Of a DNA stretch of 64,000 nucleotides, positions 49,035-59,565 are shown in pieces. The translations under genes were made by a program, and so were the position numbers. The first letter of the stretch is position 1. Each line of letters begins with the position of its first letter. Origin of the DNA: Pseudomonas sp. LS44 (GTDB taxonomy: Bacteria; Pseudomonadota; Gammaproteobacteria; Pseudomonadales; Pseudomonadaceae); contig NZ_CP102830.1 in NCBI RefSeq assembly GCF_024730785.1, positions 1,922,001-1,986,000 of the forward strand, written 5' to 3'. The notes under the pieces are model-generated. The model did not search any database. It saw only the letters and a program-made list of their open reading frames with translations, and was not told where the DNA came from.

Positions 49035-49575
49035 GGGAAACCTCTTTGTATCGGTTGGTTTTAGTTTGATGCTTTGTGCATCATTATTTCGCCATTCCTT
49101 CGGGGCTGTAACTTTTTCATAATCTGGCGATTATGTTTTCGTGTTTTCACAGGGAAAAAGATTCCTCGGCGCAATGATTTGCGCTGTAAGCAATATTTCT
49201 CCAAGGGGAAGCGCGAAAATGTCCGTGAGTAACAGCGCTGACGCTGCGTACTCAGGTATCGACTGAGAGGCCAGAATACCGATTTTGTTCCGACTTTGGT
49301 CTTAATGGCACCTATAAAATCGACGAGCGGAAAATTTCATGCCAGATTTTTCTGATGCCGAACTGATTGTCTTCCCCACGCTAGAGGGCCCCAAGCGGTG
49401 TTTCCTGGGCATGCGGTCAAGTAGGAAAAAAGAGCCGGATACGAGCGTTTTTTGGCGTCGTTTTTTGGAGCGATCGTTCTATTTTGGTGGGGATTTGGCG
49501 GTAAAAAGAGTGTGATTGGTCTGTATTGGTCCTTTTGATTTCCCCGAAAAAGAGGGGTGGGATCAACGAGAGCAC
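49035..49575. other. A+T-rich 541-base gap upstream of the membrane-protein gene
   Basis: This stretch is clearly richer in A+T than the flanking genes and holds no recognisable conserved gene, apart from one weak small frame (49339-49515). Near 49540-49560 a CCCC-GAAAAAGA-GGGG stem may end transcription of the receptor gene that stops at 49576. Confidence 0.5.
49339..49515 (+). CDS. possible small protein, 58 residues
   Basis: ATG at 49339 to TGA at 49515 encodes 58 residues starting MPDFSDAELIVFPTLEGPKR, with a basic Arg/Lys-rich middle (RSSRKKEP) and an aromatic stretch (FWRRFLERSFYFGG). Only a weak GCGGAAA precedes it. I do not recognise it, and it may be chance. Confidence 0.2.
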   Translation: MPDFSDAELIVFPTLEGPKRCFLGMRSSRKKEPDTSVFWRRFLERSFYFGGDLAVKRV

Positions 49576-51660
49576 TTAGAAGCGATATGCCGCATCCAAT
49601 CCTGCGTACCAGTTCCGACTAGGCGCCGGTTCGTAGTAGCGGCCGTTACCATCGGCGACGATGACTGAGCCGATATATTGCCGGTCCAAGAGGTTGTCCA
49701 GACGTAGCGTTTGACCGAAGGTCCAGTGGTCGAGGCGCTGTTCGAGGCGGGTACGCCAGTTGAATACCGCGTAGCTCGGCGCGGGCTTGGCTCGGTTGCT
49801 GTCGTCCACATAGACCTGGCTGCGATACACGCCTTCCACCGCGCTGTTGAGGCCCTCGCGTGGTTGCCAGAGCAGTTCGCCATACAGCGTGGTGCCAGGC
49901 ACGCCGGGTAGATGCTTGCCCTTGTCGACTGGCTGACCATTGCTGAGGAAATCATCGTCGTACCTGGCATCCAGCCGGGTATAGGCGAGATAACCGCGCC
50001 AGCGCTCGTTCAACTGAGTGTCCAGTGCCAGTTCGAAACCACGGCGCAGGGTGCGAGCGGCGTTCTGATAAGTCGTGCGCCCACCAAACGAAGAGGCGAC
50101 CACCAGCTCGTCGTCGGTATGAATCTCAAACAGCGCCGCGTTCAGCCGGGTATTTTCGCCAAACAGTGCCTTCAGGCCGATTTCATATTGGCGACTGGTC
50201 GAAGGTTGCAGGTCAAGATTGAAGCCGCCGCCACCAGGGGAGTAGGCCAGTTCGGTGGTGGTGGGGGTTTCGAAGCCCTTGCCGGCGCTGATGTAGCCAT
50301 GCAGGTCAGCCGTGAAGGCGTACATCAGGCCAATGGCCGGGGTGTTCTGCTGGTAGGTCCGGCTGCCGCTGTCGTCGCCGTTGGCGAGAAAGCGGTCGCT
50401 GACTTCTGCCTCGACGCGGTTATGGCGCACGCCGGCCTGCAAGGTCCAGTCGCCCAGGCTCCAGTTGGCCTGCAGGTAGGGATCGAGGCTGGTGATGGTG
50501 TCGATTTCGTCGCGGCGCAGGTTGCCTTTCACGCCCAGTTGGTCGCCGACGAAGTTCTCGTAACCCTGGCGGTCGTCCTCGCTGCGGTCGTAATCCAGAC
50601 CGAGTACCCACTCGAACTCGCCCGGCACGGCCTCGACCGGTTGCAGCCAGCGCAGGCTGCCGCCGTGGAACTCGCGGTCGAAGTCGATCACGCCGCCGGC
50701 CTGGCGGATGGAGGCCAGCTGCACCGTGCGGGGGATCGACTGGTACTGCACGACGCGCCGGGTCCCAGCATACAGTGTGCCTTGTATGCGGGCGCCGCCG
50801 CTCGCATCGCCGAGATCGCGCTCGTAGTTAAGGCCGAGCTGCCGATGGTCGATGCTCTTGCGCGTGTCGAATTGCAGCGCTGCTGGCGCCACGGAGCGCG
50901 GGTCGGCCTGGTAGGCATCCCAACTCAGACCCAGCGGATCGTCGCTTTGCTGGTTGAGGTCGTTGTAGATCAGCGCCAGACGGTTGTCGTCGTCGGGATT
51001 GAGATTCAGCTTGGCGAAGTTCTGCTCGCGTCGGGTGGCGCTGTGGTCGCGATAGCCGTCGGTGTCGAGGCGTGAACTGTCGATGATGAAGCCGGCCTGC
51101 CGATTGCCACCTTCGGCGCTCAGACGTTGCTTGTTCAGCCCGTCGCTATCGTACGCGGTACCGGCGGAAATTTGCGGCGGACCTTCGCCGTCCCGCGAGA
51201 ACAGCTGGATCACGCCACCAGCGTTGCTGCCATACATGGTCGCCATCGGCCCGCGCAGAACTTCGATGCGCTCGGCGGTATCGAGGTCGAAGGTCGCCGC
51301 CTGGCCCTGGCCGTCCGGCGTACTGGCCGGAATACCGTCGGCGATCAGCTTGATGCCGCGCACCCCGAAGGTCGACCGGGCGCCGAAACCGCGCGAGGAA
51401 ATCTGCAAGTCCTGGGCGTAGTTCTGGCGGTTCTGCACCACCAGCCCCGGGACCCGTTGCAGCACCTCCGAGACGTTGATGCCCGGCTGGCCGTCGCTGA
51501 TCTGCCGGCGATCCAGGCTGTCGACTGAGAACGGCAGGTCGAAGTCGGCCGCCTCGCTGCGCGAGCCGCTGACCACCAGCGGTTGCAGGTTGACGTCGGT
51601 AGCGGCGCTGGTGAGTGGAACGATTAGCAGGCTGGACAGCAACGGCAAACGATGTGGCAT
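49576..51660 (-). CDS. pqqU: TonB-dependent PQQ receptor (PqqU/YncD-like)
   Basis: A 694-residue TonB-dependent receptor with a signal peptide (about 1-20), plug domain (about 35-155) and barrel ending in Phe. Its LQISSRGFGARSTFGVRGIK, IPASTPDGQGQ, YQSIPRTVQL and NGRYYEPAPSRNWYAG segments closely resemble E. coli YncD, since identified as PqqU, the importer of pyrroloquinoline quinone. The gene directly downstream of a PQQ-dependent dehydrogenase fits that role. It starts three bases after the dehydrogenase stop, so the two form an operon. Confidence 0.85.
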   Translation of the reverse strand: MPHRLPLLSSLLIVPLTSAATDVNLQPLVVSGSRSEAADFDLPFSVDSLDRRQISDGQPGINVSEVLQRVPGLVVQNRQNYAQDLQISSRGFGARSTFGVRGIKLIADGIPASTPDGQGQAATFDLDTAERIEVLRGPMATMYGSNAGGVIQLFSRDGEGPPQISAGTAYDSDGLNKQRLSAEGGNRQAGFIIDSSRLDTDGYRDHSATRREQNFAKLNLNPDDDNRLALIYNDLNQQSDDPLGLSWDAYQADPRSVAPAALQFDTRKSIDHRQLGLNYERDLGDASGGARIQGTLYAGTRRVVQYQSIPRTVQLASIRQAGGVIDFDREFHGGSLRWLQPVEAVPGEFEWVLGLDYDRSEDDRQGYENFVGDQLGVKGNLRRDEIDTITSLDPYLQANWSLGDWTLQAGVRHNRVEAEVSDRFLANGDDSGSRTYQQNTPAIGLMYAFTADLHGYISAGKGFETPTTTELAYSPGGGGFNLDLQPSTSRQYEIGLKALFGENTRLNAALFEIHTDDELVVASSFGGRTTYQNAARTLRRGFELALDTQLNERWRGYLAYTRLDARYDDDFLSNGQPVDKGKHLPGVPGTTLYGELLWQPREGLNSAVEGVYRSQVYVDDSNRAKPAPSYAVFNWRTRLEQRLDHWTFGQTLRLDNLLDRQYIGSVIVADGNGRYYEPAPSRNWYAGLDAAYRF

Positions 51661-51663
51661 CGA

Positions 51664-52971
51664 TTACTGCGCCTGGGCCGGGCTGACACGCCAGATCACG
51701 TTGCCGACGTCATCGGCCACCAACAATGCGCCTTGCTTGTCGATCACTACGCCGACCGGCCGGCCCTGCGCCTGGTCTTCGGCATTCAGGAAGCCGGACA
51801 GTACGTCGACCGGTTGGCCGTGCGGCTGGCCGTTGACGAATGGCACGAAGATCACCTTGTAGCCGCTGTGCGGGTCGCGGTTCCACGAGCCGTGCTGGCC
51901 GACGAAAAGGCCCTGCTGGAACTGCGCCGGCAGGCGGGTGCCTTCGGCGAAGGCGATGCCCAGCGAGGCGGTATGCGGACCGAGGGCGTAGTCCGGGACG
52001 ATGGCCTTGGCCACCAGTTCGGGTTTCTGTGGCTGCACGCGCTCGTCGACGTGCTGACCGAAGTAGCTGTACGGCCAGCCGTAGAAGCCGCCGTCGCGCA
52101 CCGAGGTGATGTAGTCGGGTACCAGGTCGCTGCCGATCTCGTCGCGCTCGTTGACTGCGGTCCACAGCGCGCCGGTGCTCGGTTCCCAGTCCAGACCGTT
52201 GGGGTTGCGCAGGCCGCTGGCGAAGATGCGCTGCTGGCCGCTGGCGCGGTCGAACTCCCAGATCGCCGCGCGACCTTCCTCAATGTCCATGCCGTTCTCG
52301 CCGACGTTGCTGTTGGAACCGACGGTGACGTACAGCTTGCTGCCGTCCTTGCTGGCGATAACGTTCTTGGTCCAGTGGTGGTTGAGCCCGGCCGGCAGGT
52401 CGATCACCTTGCTGGCGGCGGCGCTGATCTCGGTGTCGCCGTCTTTGTACGGGAAGCGCACCAGTGCATCGGCATTGGCGACGTACAGCTCGTTGCCAAC
52501 CAGGGTCATGCCGAAGGGCGAGTTGAGGTCCTTGAGGAAGGTGCTGCGGGTTTCCGCCACGCCGTCGTGGTCGGCGTCGCGCAGCAGGGTGATGCGGTTG
52601 GCGCTGGGCACACCGGCGCCGGCCTTGGCCATGATCTTGCCGGCGACCCAGTCCTTCACCCCGCTGGTTTCCCGCGCCGGGGCGTTGCTCTCTGCCACCA
52701 GCACGTCACCGTTGGGTAGCACGTAGAGCCAGCGCGGGTGATCGAGGCCCTTGGCCAACGCATTGACCTGGGTGCCGGACGCCGCCACCGGGGCGGCGCC
52801 TTCGGCCCAGCCCACCGCCTTGGCGACGTTGACTGTGGGCAGCAGGGTCTTGTTCGGCTCCGGCAGCTTCGGATTCGGACCGGTACCGTCCATCACCGAC
52901 AGGGTGGCGCTTTCGCCATGGGCGGCGAGGCTGGCGGCGAGGAGGGTGAGCGGGAGCAGGCGGCTGATCAT
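51664..52971 (-). CDS. PQQ-dependent sugar dehydrogenase (sorbosone dehydrogenase type)
   Basis: A 435-residue exported protein with a signal peptide (about 1-19, LAAHGES). The six-bladed propeller of the soluble glucose/sorbosone dehydrogenase family is seen in [43 protein letters not shown] and [26 protein letters not shown]. It oxidises a sugar or aldose in the periplasm using PQQ, with the exact substrate unknown. AAGGAA precedes the ATG at 52971. It is transcribed together with the PqqU-like receptor. Confidence 0.88.
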   Translation of the reverse strand: MISRLLPLTLLAASLAAHGESATLSVMDGTGPNPKLPEPNKTLLPTVNVAKAVGWAEGAAPVAASGTQVNALAKGLDHPRWLYVLPNGDVLVAESNAPARETSGVKDWVAGKIMAKAGAGVPSANRITLLRDADHDGVAETRSTFLKDLNSPFGMTLVGNELYVANADALVRFPYKDGDTEISAAASKVIDLPAGLNHHWTKNVIASKDGSKLYVTVGSNSNVGENGMDIEEGRAAIWEFDRASGQQRIFASGLRNPNGLDWEPSTGALWTAVNERDEIGSDLVPDYITSVRDGGFYGWPYSYFGQHVDERVQPQKPELVAKAIVPDYALGPHTASLGIAFAEGTRLPAQFQQGLFVGQHGSWNRDPHSGYKVIFVPFVNGQPHGQPVDVLSGFLNAEDQAQGRPVGVVIDKQGALLVADDVGNVIWRVSPAQAQ

Positions 52972-53093
52972 CACGAAGTTCCTTTTGTGGCTGGGACTGC
53001 TAGGAGGACGGCGGTTCAGTACGGATGACGAGTGTGCCATTCGTCGGCGCAAAGCACAGTCCACAAATCCGAAAATGCGCATGCAAGAAAACG

Positions 53094-53120
53094 GAAAAGC
53101 CCGCACAAGGCGGGCTTTTC
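53094..53120. terminator. terminator between alaC and the dehydrogenase gene
   Basis: GAAAAGCCCGC (53094-53104) and GCGGGCTTTTC (53110-53120) form a perfect 11-base stem with A and T flanks. On the minus strand it ends the aminotransferase message. Confidence 0.92.
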
Positions 53121-53136
53121 TGACCGAGTCTGAGGC

Positions 53137-54375
53137 TCAGCTGGCAGGTGCTTTGCCTTTCCCCGGGGGCGCCGGGGGTAGCAGGCCGTCGGCGCGGAAC
53201 ATGCCCTTGATACCGCGGATCGCCTGTCGGATGCGGTCCTGGTTCTCGATCAGGGCGAAGCGCACATGGTCATCGCCGTAGTCGCCGAAACCGATCCCCG
53301 GCGAAACGCAGACCTTGGCCTCGGCCAGCAGCTTCTTGGCGAACTCCAGCGACCCCAGATGGGCATAGGACTCGGGAATCTTCGCCCAGACGTACATCGA
53401 CGCCTTGGGGTTCTCGACCATCCAGCCAATCTCGTGCAGGCCCTTGACCATCACGTTACGGCGCTGGCGGTACTGCTCGGCGATGTCGCGCACGCACTGC
53501 TGGTCGCCTTCCAGCGCGGCGATGGCGGCGACTTGCAGCGGGGTGAAGGTGCCGTAGTCGTGGTAGCTCTTGATCCGCGCCAGGGCGCTGACCAGTTCCT
53601 TGTTGCCGACCATGAAGCCGACCCGCCAGCCGGCCATGTTGTAGCTCTTCGACAGGGTGAAGAACTCCACGGCGATGTCCTTGGCGCCCGGCACCTGCAT
53701 GATCGACGGCGCTTTCCAGCCGTCGTAGACGATGTCGGCGTAGGCCAGGTCGTGGATCACCAGCACGTCGTACTGTTTGGCCAGGGCCACCACGCGTTCG
53801 AAGAAGTCCAGCTCGACGCACTGCGCGGTCGGGTTGGAGGGGAAGCCGAGGATCATCATCTTCGGCTTGGGAATACTTTCGCGAATCGCCCGCTCCAGCT
53901 CGGCGAAGAAATCCACGCCGGGCACCAACGGCACCGAGCGCACCTGGGCGCCGGCGATCACCGCGCCATAGATGTGGATCGGATAGCTGGGGTTGGGCAC
54001 CAGCACGGTGTCGCCATGGTCGAGGGTGGCCAGCATCAGGTGCGCCAGGCCTTCCTTGGAGCCGATGGTGACGATGGCTTCGCTTTCCGGGTCGATCTCC
54101 ACCTCGTAGCGCTCGGCGTACCAGCGCGAGATGGCGCGACGCAGGCGCGGGATGCCGCGCGAGGTGGAGTAACCGTGGGTGTCTTCGCGCTGGGCGACGG
54201 TGCAGAGCTTCTCGACGATGTGCGGTGGGGTGGCACCGTCAGGGTTGCCCATGCTGAGGTCGATGATGTCCTCGCCACGGCGGCGGGCGGCCATCTTCAG
54301 CTCGGCGGTGATGTTGAAAACGTAGGGGGGGAGACGATCGATGCGCGCAAAGCGGCGCGAAGGCTGGTCAGCCAT
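53137..54375 (-). CDS. alaC: alanine-synthesising aminotransferase
   Basis: A 412-residue class I PLP aminotransferase that makes alanine from pyruvate and glutamate. [41 protein letters not shown] and the PLP-lysine motif [16 protein letters not shown] are visible. The start at 54375 has GAGGAAA and gives the conserved [24 protein letters not shown] beginning. It stands between the PQQ pair and nasT with its own terminator, so it is probably separately transcribed. Confidence 0.92.
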   Translation of the reverse strand: MADQPSRRFARIDRLPPYVFNITAELKMAARRRGEDIIDLSMGNPDGATPPHIVEKLCTVAQREDTHGYSTSRGIPRLRRAISRWYAERYEVEIDPESEAIVTIGSKEGLAHLMLATLDHGDTVLVPNPSYPIHIYGAVIAGAQVRSVPLVPGVDFFAELERAIRESIPKPKMMILGFPSNPTAQCVELDFFERVVALAKQYDVLVIHDLAYADIVYDGWKAPSIMQVPGAKDIAVEFFTLSKSYNMAGWRVGFMVGNKELVSALARIKSYHDYGTFTPLQVAAIAALEGDQQCVRDIAEQYRQRRNVMVKGLHEIGWMVENPKASMYVWAKIPESYAHLGSLEFAKKLLAEAKVCVSPGIGFGDYGDDHVRFALIENQDRIRQAIRGIKGMFRADGLLPPAPPGKGKAPAS

Positions 54376-54510
54376 GCTTTCCTCGGATACGTAAGCGCCC
54401 GGAACCGTCCGAGCGACGTTGGCCACTGCGATGGCCAGTGGCGAAGATAAGCGGGCGCGGGGGCTTCTGTCGAGAGGGCGCTGGCAGCTTATCGCCGCGC
54501 CCGGCCCGAG

Positions 54511-55095
54511 CTACGCGCCGCCGCCGAGCAATTCGTGCATGGAGATGATCTGGTCGGCGACCTGCAGCAGCTTCTGCTGTTTGCTCATGGCCTGACGGCG
54601 CATCAGCGTGTAGGCCTCTTCCTCGCTGCACTGGCGCATCTTCATCAGCAGCCCCTTGGCGTGTTCCACACGCTTGCGCTCGGCCAGTTGTGCATCGCGG
54701 GCCTGCAGCTCCGCGCGTAAGGCCTGGTCGCTCTCGAAGCGGGCCATGGCGACGTCGAGAATCGGCTTCAGGCGCTGTGCCTGGATGCCTTCGACGATGT
54801 AGGCGCTTACCCCGGCGCGGATCGCCTGGCGCATCACGCCGGGGTCCTGTTCGTCGGTGAACATGACGATCGGCCGCGGCTGGTCGCGACTGACCAGCAC
54901 CACCTGCTCCATGACGTCGCGCCCTGGCGAATCGCTGTCGATCAGCACCACGTCGGGGCGCACGGCGTCGACGCGCGCCGGCAGATCGATGGTCAGGCCG
55001 GATTCGTCGATGACTTCGAAGCCGGCCTCGACCAGTGCCGCCTTGAGTCGGCCGACCTTGTTCACGGTGTCGTTGATCAGGAGGATTTTCAGCAT
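54511..55095 (-). CDS. nasT: nitrate-responsive transcription antiterminator NasT
   Basis: A 194-residue response-regulator-like protein. Residues 1-120 form a receiver-type domain (LLINDTVNKVGRLKAALVEAG, then VLIDSDSPGRD), and residues about 130-190 form the ANTAR RNA-binding domain (RKRVEHAKGLLMKMRQCSEEEAY). It binds tandem hairpins in leader RNA and prevents termination. Without nitrate it is held by NasS. Its targets are probably the two leaders at 32997-33100 and 46629-46719. It overlaps nasS by seven bases. Confidence 0.93.
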   Translation of the reverse strand: MLKILLINDTVNKVGRLKAALVEAGFEVIDESGLTIDLPARVDAVRPDVVLIDSDSPGRDVMEQVVLVSRDQPRPIVMFTDEQDPGVMRQAIRAGVSAYIVEGIQAQRLKPILDVAMARFESDQALRAELQARDAQLAERKRVEHAKGLLMKMRQCSEEEAYTLMRRQAMSKQQKLLQVADQIISMHELLGGGA

Positions 55096-56312
55096 GGTGC
55101 GTTGACCCGAGAGCGCGGTTGATCGTGCAGGGCGTGCAGGGTGAAGCTGCGGGCGTAGCCGCTAGGGTCGCTGCCGTCCCAGGTTTTTCCGTCGATCAGG
55201 GTGGCGCTGCGCATTGGCTCATCCGGCACCTGGATACCCAGTGCGCAGGCGGCGTCGCGGTACAGCGCAATCTGCTGCACGTCCTGGGCCACGCCAAGGT
55301 AATCGGGATCGCTGCGCAGCAGGCCCCAGCGGCGGAACTGGGTCATGAACCACATGCCGTCGGACAGATAGGGCATGTTCACCACGCCGTCGCCATGGAA
55401 ACGCAGTGGGTGGCGATCGTCCCAGCTGTTGCCCAGGCCGTCCGCGTAGTGGCCGAGGAAGCGCGGCTCGATGCTGCTCAACGGCGCGCCGACGTAGTCG
55501 CTGCCGCTGAGCAGTTGGGCGGTGCTGCGCTTGTTGGCTTCGCTGGCGTCGATGAACCGGCTGGCCTCAAGGACCGCCATGGTCAACGCGCGGGCGGTGT
55601 TGGGGAATTGCTCGACGAACTCGCGGGTGACACCGAGGACCTTCTCTGGGTGGTCGGCCCAGATCATCTGGCTGGTCGCCAGGGTAAAGCCCTGGCCTTC
55701 TTCGATGGCCAGCGCGCCCCACGGGCCGCCGGCACAGAAGCCGTCAATCCGGCCGGCCTGTAGATGGGCGACCATCTGCGGTGGCGGCACCACCACGGTG
55801 GCGACGTCGTCGAGCGGGTGGATGCCCTGGCTGGCCAGCCAGTAATACAGCCACATGGCGTGGGTGCCGGTGGGGAAGGTCTGGGCGAATGTGAGTTTTG
55901 CGCCGTTCTGGTGCACGTGTTTGGCGAGCGCTTTACGGTTGGTCACGCCGGCAGCCTTCAACGCTTGCGACAGATTGATGGCCTGACCGTTCTGGCTCAG
56001 TCCCATGAGAATGGCCATCGGCGTGGCGCTGCCGCCAATCCCCAGGTGTGCACCGTAGACCTGGCCATAGAGCATCTGCGCGGCGTCCAAGGCGCCGCTC
56101 AGCAGGCGATCGCGCAAGGTGGCCCAGGAGGCCTGACGATGCAGGTTGAGGTTCAGGCCATAGGGTTGGGCGAAGCCTTGCGTGGCCGCGACGATTAGGG
56201 AGGCGCAGTCGGTGAGCGGCATGAAGCCCAGGTCCAGAGTGCTCTTTTCCGGTGCGTCAGTGCCGGCGACCCAGGCCAGGGTGTCGTCGCGAGTAGTGCG
56301 GTGGTCGCTCAT
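55089..56312 (-). CDS. nasS: nitrate sensor NasS
   Basis: A 407-residue cytoplasmic nitrate/nitrite sensor related to NrtA/NasF binding proteins but without a signal peptide. LDLGFMPLTDCASLIVAATQG opens the ligand fold and GLNLNLHRQASWATLRDRL is typical of NrtA-like proteins. Nitrate binding releases NasT. The ATG at 56312 gives MSDHRTTRDD; a longer frame upstream is not supported by conservation. It is first in the nasS-nasT pair. Confidence 0.92.
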   Translation of the reverse strand: MSDHRTTRDDTLAWVAGTDAPEKSTLDLGFMPLTDCASLIVAATQGFAQPYGLNLNLHRQASWATLRDRLLSGALDAAQMLYGQVYGAHLGIGGSATPMAILMGLSQNGQAINLSQALKAAGVTNRKALAKHVHQNGAKLTFAQTFPTGTHAMWLYYWLASQGIHPLDDVATVVVPPPQMVAHLQAGRIDGFCAGGPWGALAIEEGQGFTLATSQMIWADHPEKVLGVTREFVEQFPNTARALTMAVLEASRFIDASEANKRSTAQLLSGSDYVGAPLSSIEPRFLGHYADGLGNSWDDRHPLRFHGDGVVNMPYLSDGMWFMTQFRRWGLLRSDPDYLGVAQDVQQIALYRDAACALGIQVPDEPMRSATLIDGKTWDGSDPSGYARSFTLHALHDQPRSRVNAPC

Positions 56313-56456
56313 GTGCCCAGTTCCATCCTGTAACGAAAAAGCGTCATTCCTGCCAAGAAGCCAGCGGCCGGAGCGACGCCTTAGTTTGGTGCTGTTCCGC
56401 CATTGGAGACAGCTGCAGTAATGGGTTAGCAAGGCATGTGCCATGCGTGCGGGCAG

Positions 56457-56482
56457 AAAAAAGCCCCGCCGAAGCGGGGCTC
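56457..56482 (-). terminator. terminator of the small lipoprotein gene
   Basis: On the minus strand AGCCCCGC and GCGGGGCT (56481-56474 and 56469-56462) form an eight-base stem followed by six T. Confidence 0.92.
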
Positions 56483-56499
56483 TGGAATCGCGAGATTGC

Positions 56500-56709
56500 T
56501 CAGCGTTCGATCATCTGTTTCACGTTGCTTTGCGGGATCTGCTGCTTGCGGCCTTCACCGTCCTCGAACTCCAGCATGCCGGTGTCTTTATCCAGCTCCG
56601 GCTTGTCGTCGCTGGTGAGCATCTGCCCATCGGTGGTGGTGATGATGTATTCGCTGGAGCAGCCAGCAAGTGCGGCTGCGCAGAAAATGGCGAAAATCCA
56701 ATGTTTCAT
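56500..56709 (-). CDS. small lipoprotein, YgdI/YgdR family
   Basis: A 69-residue lipoprotein with lipobox LAGC and acylated Cys17, followed by the DUF903 SH3-like domain (YIITTTDGQMLTSDDKPELD, then MLEFEDGEGRKQQIP). TAGGAG lies eight bases before the ATG at 56709. Its family is widespread in the gamma-proteobacterial envelope and has no settled function. It has its own terminator. Confidence 0.88.
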   Translation of the reverse strand: MKHWIFAIFCAAALAGCSSEYIITTTDGQMLTSDDKPELDKDTGMLEFEDGEGRKQQIPQSNVKQMIER

Positions 56710-56802
56710 GAACCTACTCCTAGATCGTCCAAGGGGCAGCAAATTGGCGGCCCGCGTGTGCAAGGTAAGTGCTCGCCACAGGGCTAGCAAGCCCGGAAAA
56801 AG

Positions 56803-56831
56803 AAAGAGCCCCGCACTAGGCGGGGCTCTTT
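56803..56831 (-). terminator. acnB terminator
   Basis: AAAGAGCCCCGC (56803-56814) and GCGGGGCTCTTT (56820-56831) form a 12-base stem. On the minus strand T-rich sequence follows. Confidence 0.92.
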
Positions 56832-56847
56832 TGATGCCAGGTAACGC

Positions 56848-59448
56848 TTAGGCTTGAACGACCGGGATATTGGCGTTCGCAGCGGCCTCACGGAACTCGG
56901 CGATCTGGTCGAAGCTCAGGTAGCGGTAAACGTCGGCAGCCATGCTGTCGATGTCTTTCGCGTAGACCATGTATTCCTCGACGGTCGGCAGCTTACCGGT
57001 GATGGCAGCAACAGCCGCCAGCTCCGCCGAGGCGAGGAATACGTCGGCACCATCGCCCAGACGGTTCGGGAAGTTACGGGTCGAAGTCGACACCACGGTG
57101 GAGTTGGCAGCTACGCGCGCCTGGTTACCCATGCACAGCGAGCAGCCCGGCATTTCCATGCGCGCGCCGGCTTTACCGTAGATGCCGTAGTAGCCTTCTT
57201 CGGTCAGCTGGTGAGCGTCCATCTTGGTCGGCGGCGACAGCCACAGACGAGTCGGGATGCCACCTTTGACTTTCTCGAGCAACTTACCGGCAGCGCGGAA
57301 GTGGCCGATGTTGGTCATGCAGGAACCGATGAACACTTCGTCGATCTTCTGACCTTGGACGCTGGACAGCAGACGGGCATCGTCCGGATCGTTCGGCGCG
57401 CAGAGCACGGGCTCTTTCACTTCGCTCAGATCGATCTCGATGATCTCGGCGTACTCGGCGTCCTTGTCGGCTTCCATCAGCTGCGGGTTGGCCAGCCAGG
57501 CTTCCATCGCTTGGGCGCGACGCTCCATGGTGCGCGCATCGCCGTATCCTTCGCTGATCATCCAGCGCAGCAGGGTGATGTTGGACTGCAGGTACTCGGC
57601 AACCGCTTTTTCCGGCAGCTTGATGGTGCAACCTGCAGCAGAGCGCTCGGCCGAGGCGTCAGACAGTTCGAAAGCTTGTTCGACGGTCAGCTCGTCCAGA
57701 CCTTCGATCTCGAGGATGCGGCCGGAGAAGGCGTTCTTCTTGCCTTTCTTCTCGACGGTCAGCAGGCCCTTCTGGATGGCGTAGTAAGGGATGGCATGGA
57801 CCAGGTCACGCAGGGTGATGCCTGGTTGCAGTTTGCCCTTGAAGCGCACCAGAACCGATTCCGGCATGTCCAGCGGCATCACGCCAGTCGCGGCAGCGAA
57901 GGCGACCAGGCCGGAACCGGCCGGGAAGGAGATACCGATCGGGAAGCGGGTGTGCGAGTCACCACCGGTACCAACGGTATCCGGCAGCAGCATACGGTTC
58001 AGCCAGCTGTGGATGATGCCGTCACCCGGACGCAAGGACACGCCACCACGGTTGCGCATGAAATCTGGCAGGGTGTGGTGGGTGGTGACGTCGATCGGCT
58101 TCGGATAGGCCGCGGTGTGGCAGAAGGACTGCATCACCAGGTCGGCAGAGAAGCCCAGGCAAGCCAGGTCTTTCAGCTCGTCGCGGGTCATCGGGCCCGT
58201 GGTGTCCTGGGAGCCGACGGTGGTCATCTTCGGCTCGCAGTATGTGCCCGGACGCACGCCGGCTACGCCGCACGCCTTGCCGACCATCTTCTGCGCCAGG
58301 GTGAAGCCCTTGCTGCTTTCTGCTGGTTGCTCTGGCTTGGCGAACAGATCAGAGGAGGGCAGGCCCAGTTCGGCGCGCGCCTTCTCGGTCAGGCCACGGC
58401 CGACGATCAGCGGAATACGGCCGCCAGCACGTACTTCGTCGAGCAGTACTGGGGTCTTCAGTTCGAAGGTGGCCAGAACTTCTTCGGTGTTGTACTTGGT
58501 GACTTTACCGGCGTACGGGTAGACGTCGATCACGTCGCCCATGTTCAGGTTGGCAACGTCGAACTCGATCGGCAGGGCGCCGGCATCTTCCATGGTGTTG
58601 TAGAAGATGGGAGCGATTTTGTTACCGAAGCAGAAACCGCCAGCGCGCTTGTTCGGCACGTTGGGGATGTCGTCGCCGAAGAACCACAGCACCGAGTTGG
58701 TAGCGGATTTACGGGAAGAACCGGTACCGACCACGTCGCCAACGTAGGCAACCGGGAAGCCTTTGGCCTTAACAGCTTCGATCTGCTTCAGCGGACCGGT
58801 AACGCCGTGTTCTTGCGGCTCGATGCCGTCGCGGGTCATTTTCAGCATGGCCAGGGCGTGCAGCGGAATGTCCGGGCGCGACCAGGCATCCGGCGCCGGC
58901 GACAGGTCGTCGGTGTTGGTTTCGCCAGGAACCTTGAATACGGTCAGGGTAATTTTGTCGGCCAGTGCCGGCTTGTTCTTGAACCACTCGCCCTCGGCCC
59001 AGGATTTCAGTACGGCTTGGGCGTTGGCGTTGCCGTTCTTGGCGCGCTCGGCGACATCGTGGAAAGCGTCGAACATCAGCAGGGTGTGCTTCAGCTGTTC
59101 GGCAGCGGCGGTCGACAGCTCGGCGCTGTCCAGCAGCTCAATCAGAGTGGCGATGTTGTAACCGCCCTGCATGGTGCCCAGCAGCTCAACGGCATGTTGC
59201 TTGTTGATTAGCGGGGAGCTGACTTCGCCTTTGGCAATGGCGGAAAGGAAGCCGGCTTTGACATAAGCGGCTTCGTCCACGCCCGGCGGGATACGGTTGG
59301 TGATCAGGTCCAGAAGGACAGACTCTTCACCAGTCGGAGGATTCTTCAGCAGCTCGACCAGGCCTGCAGTTTGTTCGGCGTTCAGCGGCTGAGGGACGAT
59401 ACCCTGAGCGGCACGCTCTTCAATATGTTTGCGATAGGCTTCAAGCAC
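56848..59448 (-). CDS. acnB: aconitate hydratase B
   Basis: An 866-residue [4Fe-4S] aconitase B, the main TCA-cycle enzyme converting citrate to isocitrate; family members also handle 2-methylisocitrate. Residues 1-160 are the HEAT-like domain ([15 protein letters not shown] at the start). The swivel domain follows ([18 protein letters not shown]), then the Fe-S domain with Cys in [13 protein letters not shown] and GCSLCMGNQ. The start is a GTG at 59448 with GAGGG eight bases upstream, matching the usual AcnB N-terminus and length (E. coli 865). An ATG further upstream adds unsupported residues. Confidence 0.96.
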   Translation of the reverse strand: MLEAYRKHIEERAAQGIVPQPLNAEQTAGLVELLKNPPTGEESVLLDLITNRIPPGVDEAAYVKAGFLSAIAKGEVSSPLINKQHAVELLGTMQGGYNIATLIELLDSAELSTAAAEQLKHTLLMFDAFHDVAERAKNGNANAQAVLKSWAEGEWFKNKPALADKITLTVFKVPGETNTDDLSPAPDAWSRPDIPLHALAMLKMTRDGIEPQEHGVTGPLKQIEAVKAKGFPVAYVGDVVGTGSSRKSATNSVLWFFGDDIPNVPNKRAGGFCFGNKIAPIFYNTMEDAGALPIEFDVANLNMGDVIDVYPYAGKVTKYNTEEVLATFELKTPVLLDEVRAGGRIPLIVGRGLTEKARAELGLPSSDLFAKPEQPAESSKGFTLAQKMVGKACGVAGVRPGTYCEPKMTTVGSQDTTGPMTRDELKDLACLGFSADLVMQSFCHTAAYPKPIDVTTHHTLPDFMRNRGGVSLRPGDGIIHSWLNRMLLPDTVGTGGDSHTRFPIGISFPAGSGLVAFAAATGVMPLDMPESVLVRFKGKLQPGITLRDLVHAIPYYAIQKGLLTVEKKGKKNAFSGRILEIEGLDELTVEQAFELSDASAERSAAGCTIKLPEKAVAEYLQSNITLLRWMISEGYGDARTMERRAQAMEAWLANPQLMEADKDAEYAEIIEIDLSEVKEPVLCAPNDPDDARLLSSVQGQKIDEVFIGSCMTNIGHFRAAGKLLEKVKGGIPTRLWLSPPTKMDAHQLTEEGYYGIYGKAGARMEMPGCSLCMGNQARVAANSTVVSTSTRNFPNRLGDGADVFLASAELAAVAAITGKLPTVEEYMVYAKDIDSMAADVYRYLSFDQIAEFREAAANANIPVVQA

Positions 59449-59565
59449 AGTAATTACCCTCATCAGTGGTCCCAAAGGGTGTCCGGGACGCATTCAGGAA
59501 ACCGCTAAACACATCCGCGCAACAGCTTTATGAGCTGCGAACGATGGTTTCAGTGGCTCCATCCA

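Noticed and set aside
56854..59211. Long 785-residue open frame antisense to acnB
   Set aside because: acnB is certain on the minus strand. The opposite frame has no recognisable family or ribosome site and shows the usual G+C-driven antisense composition.
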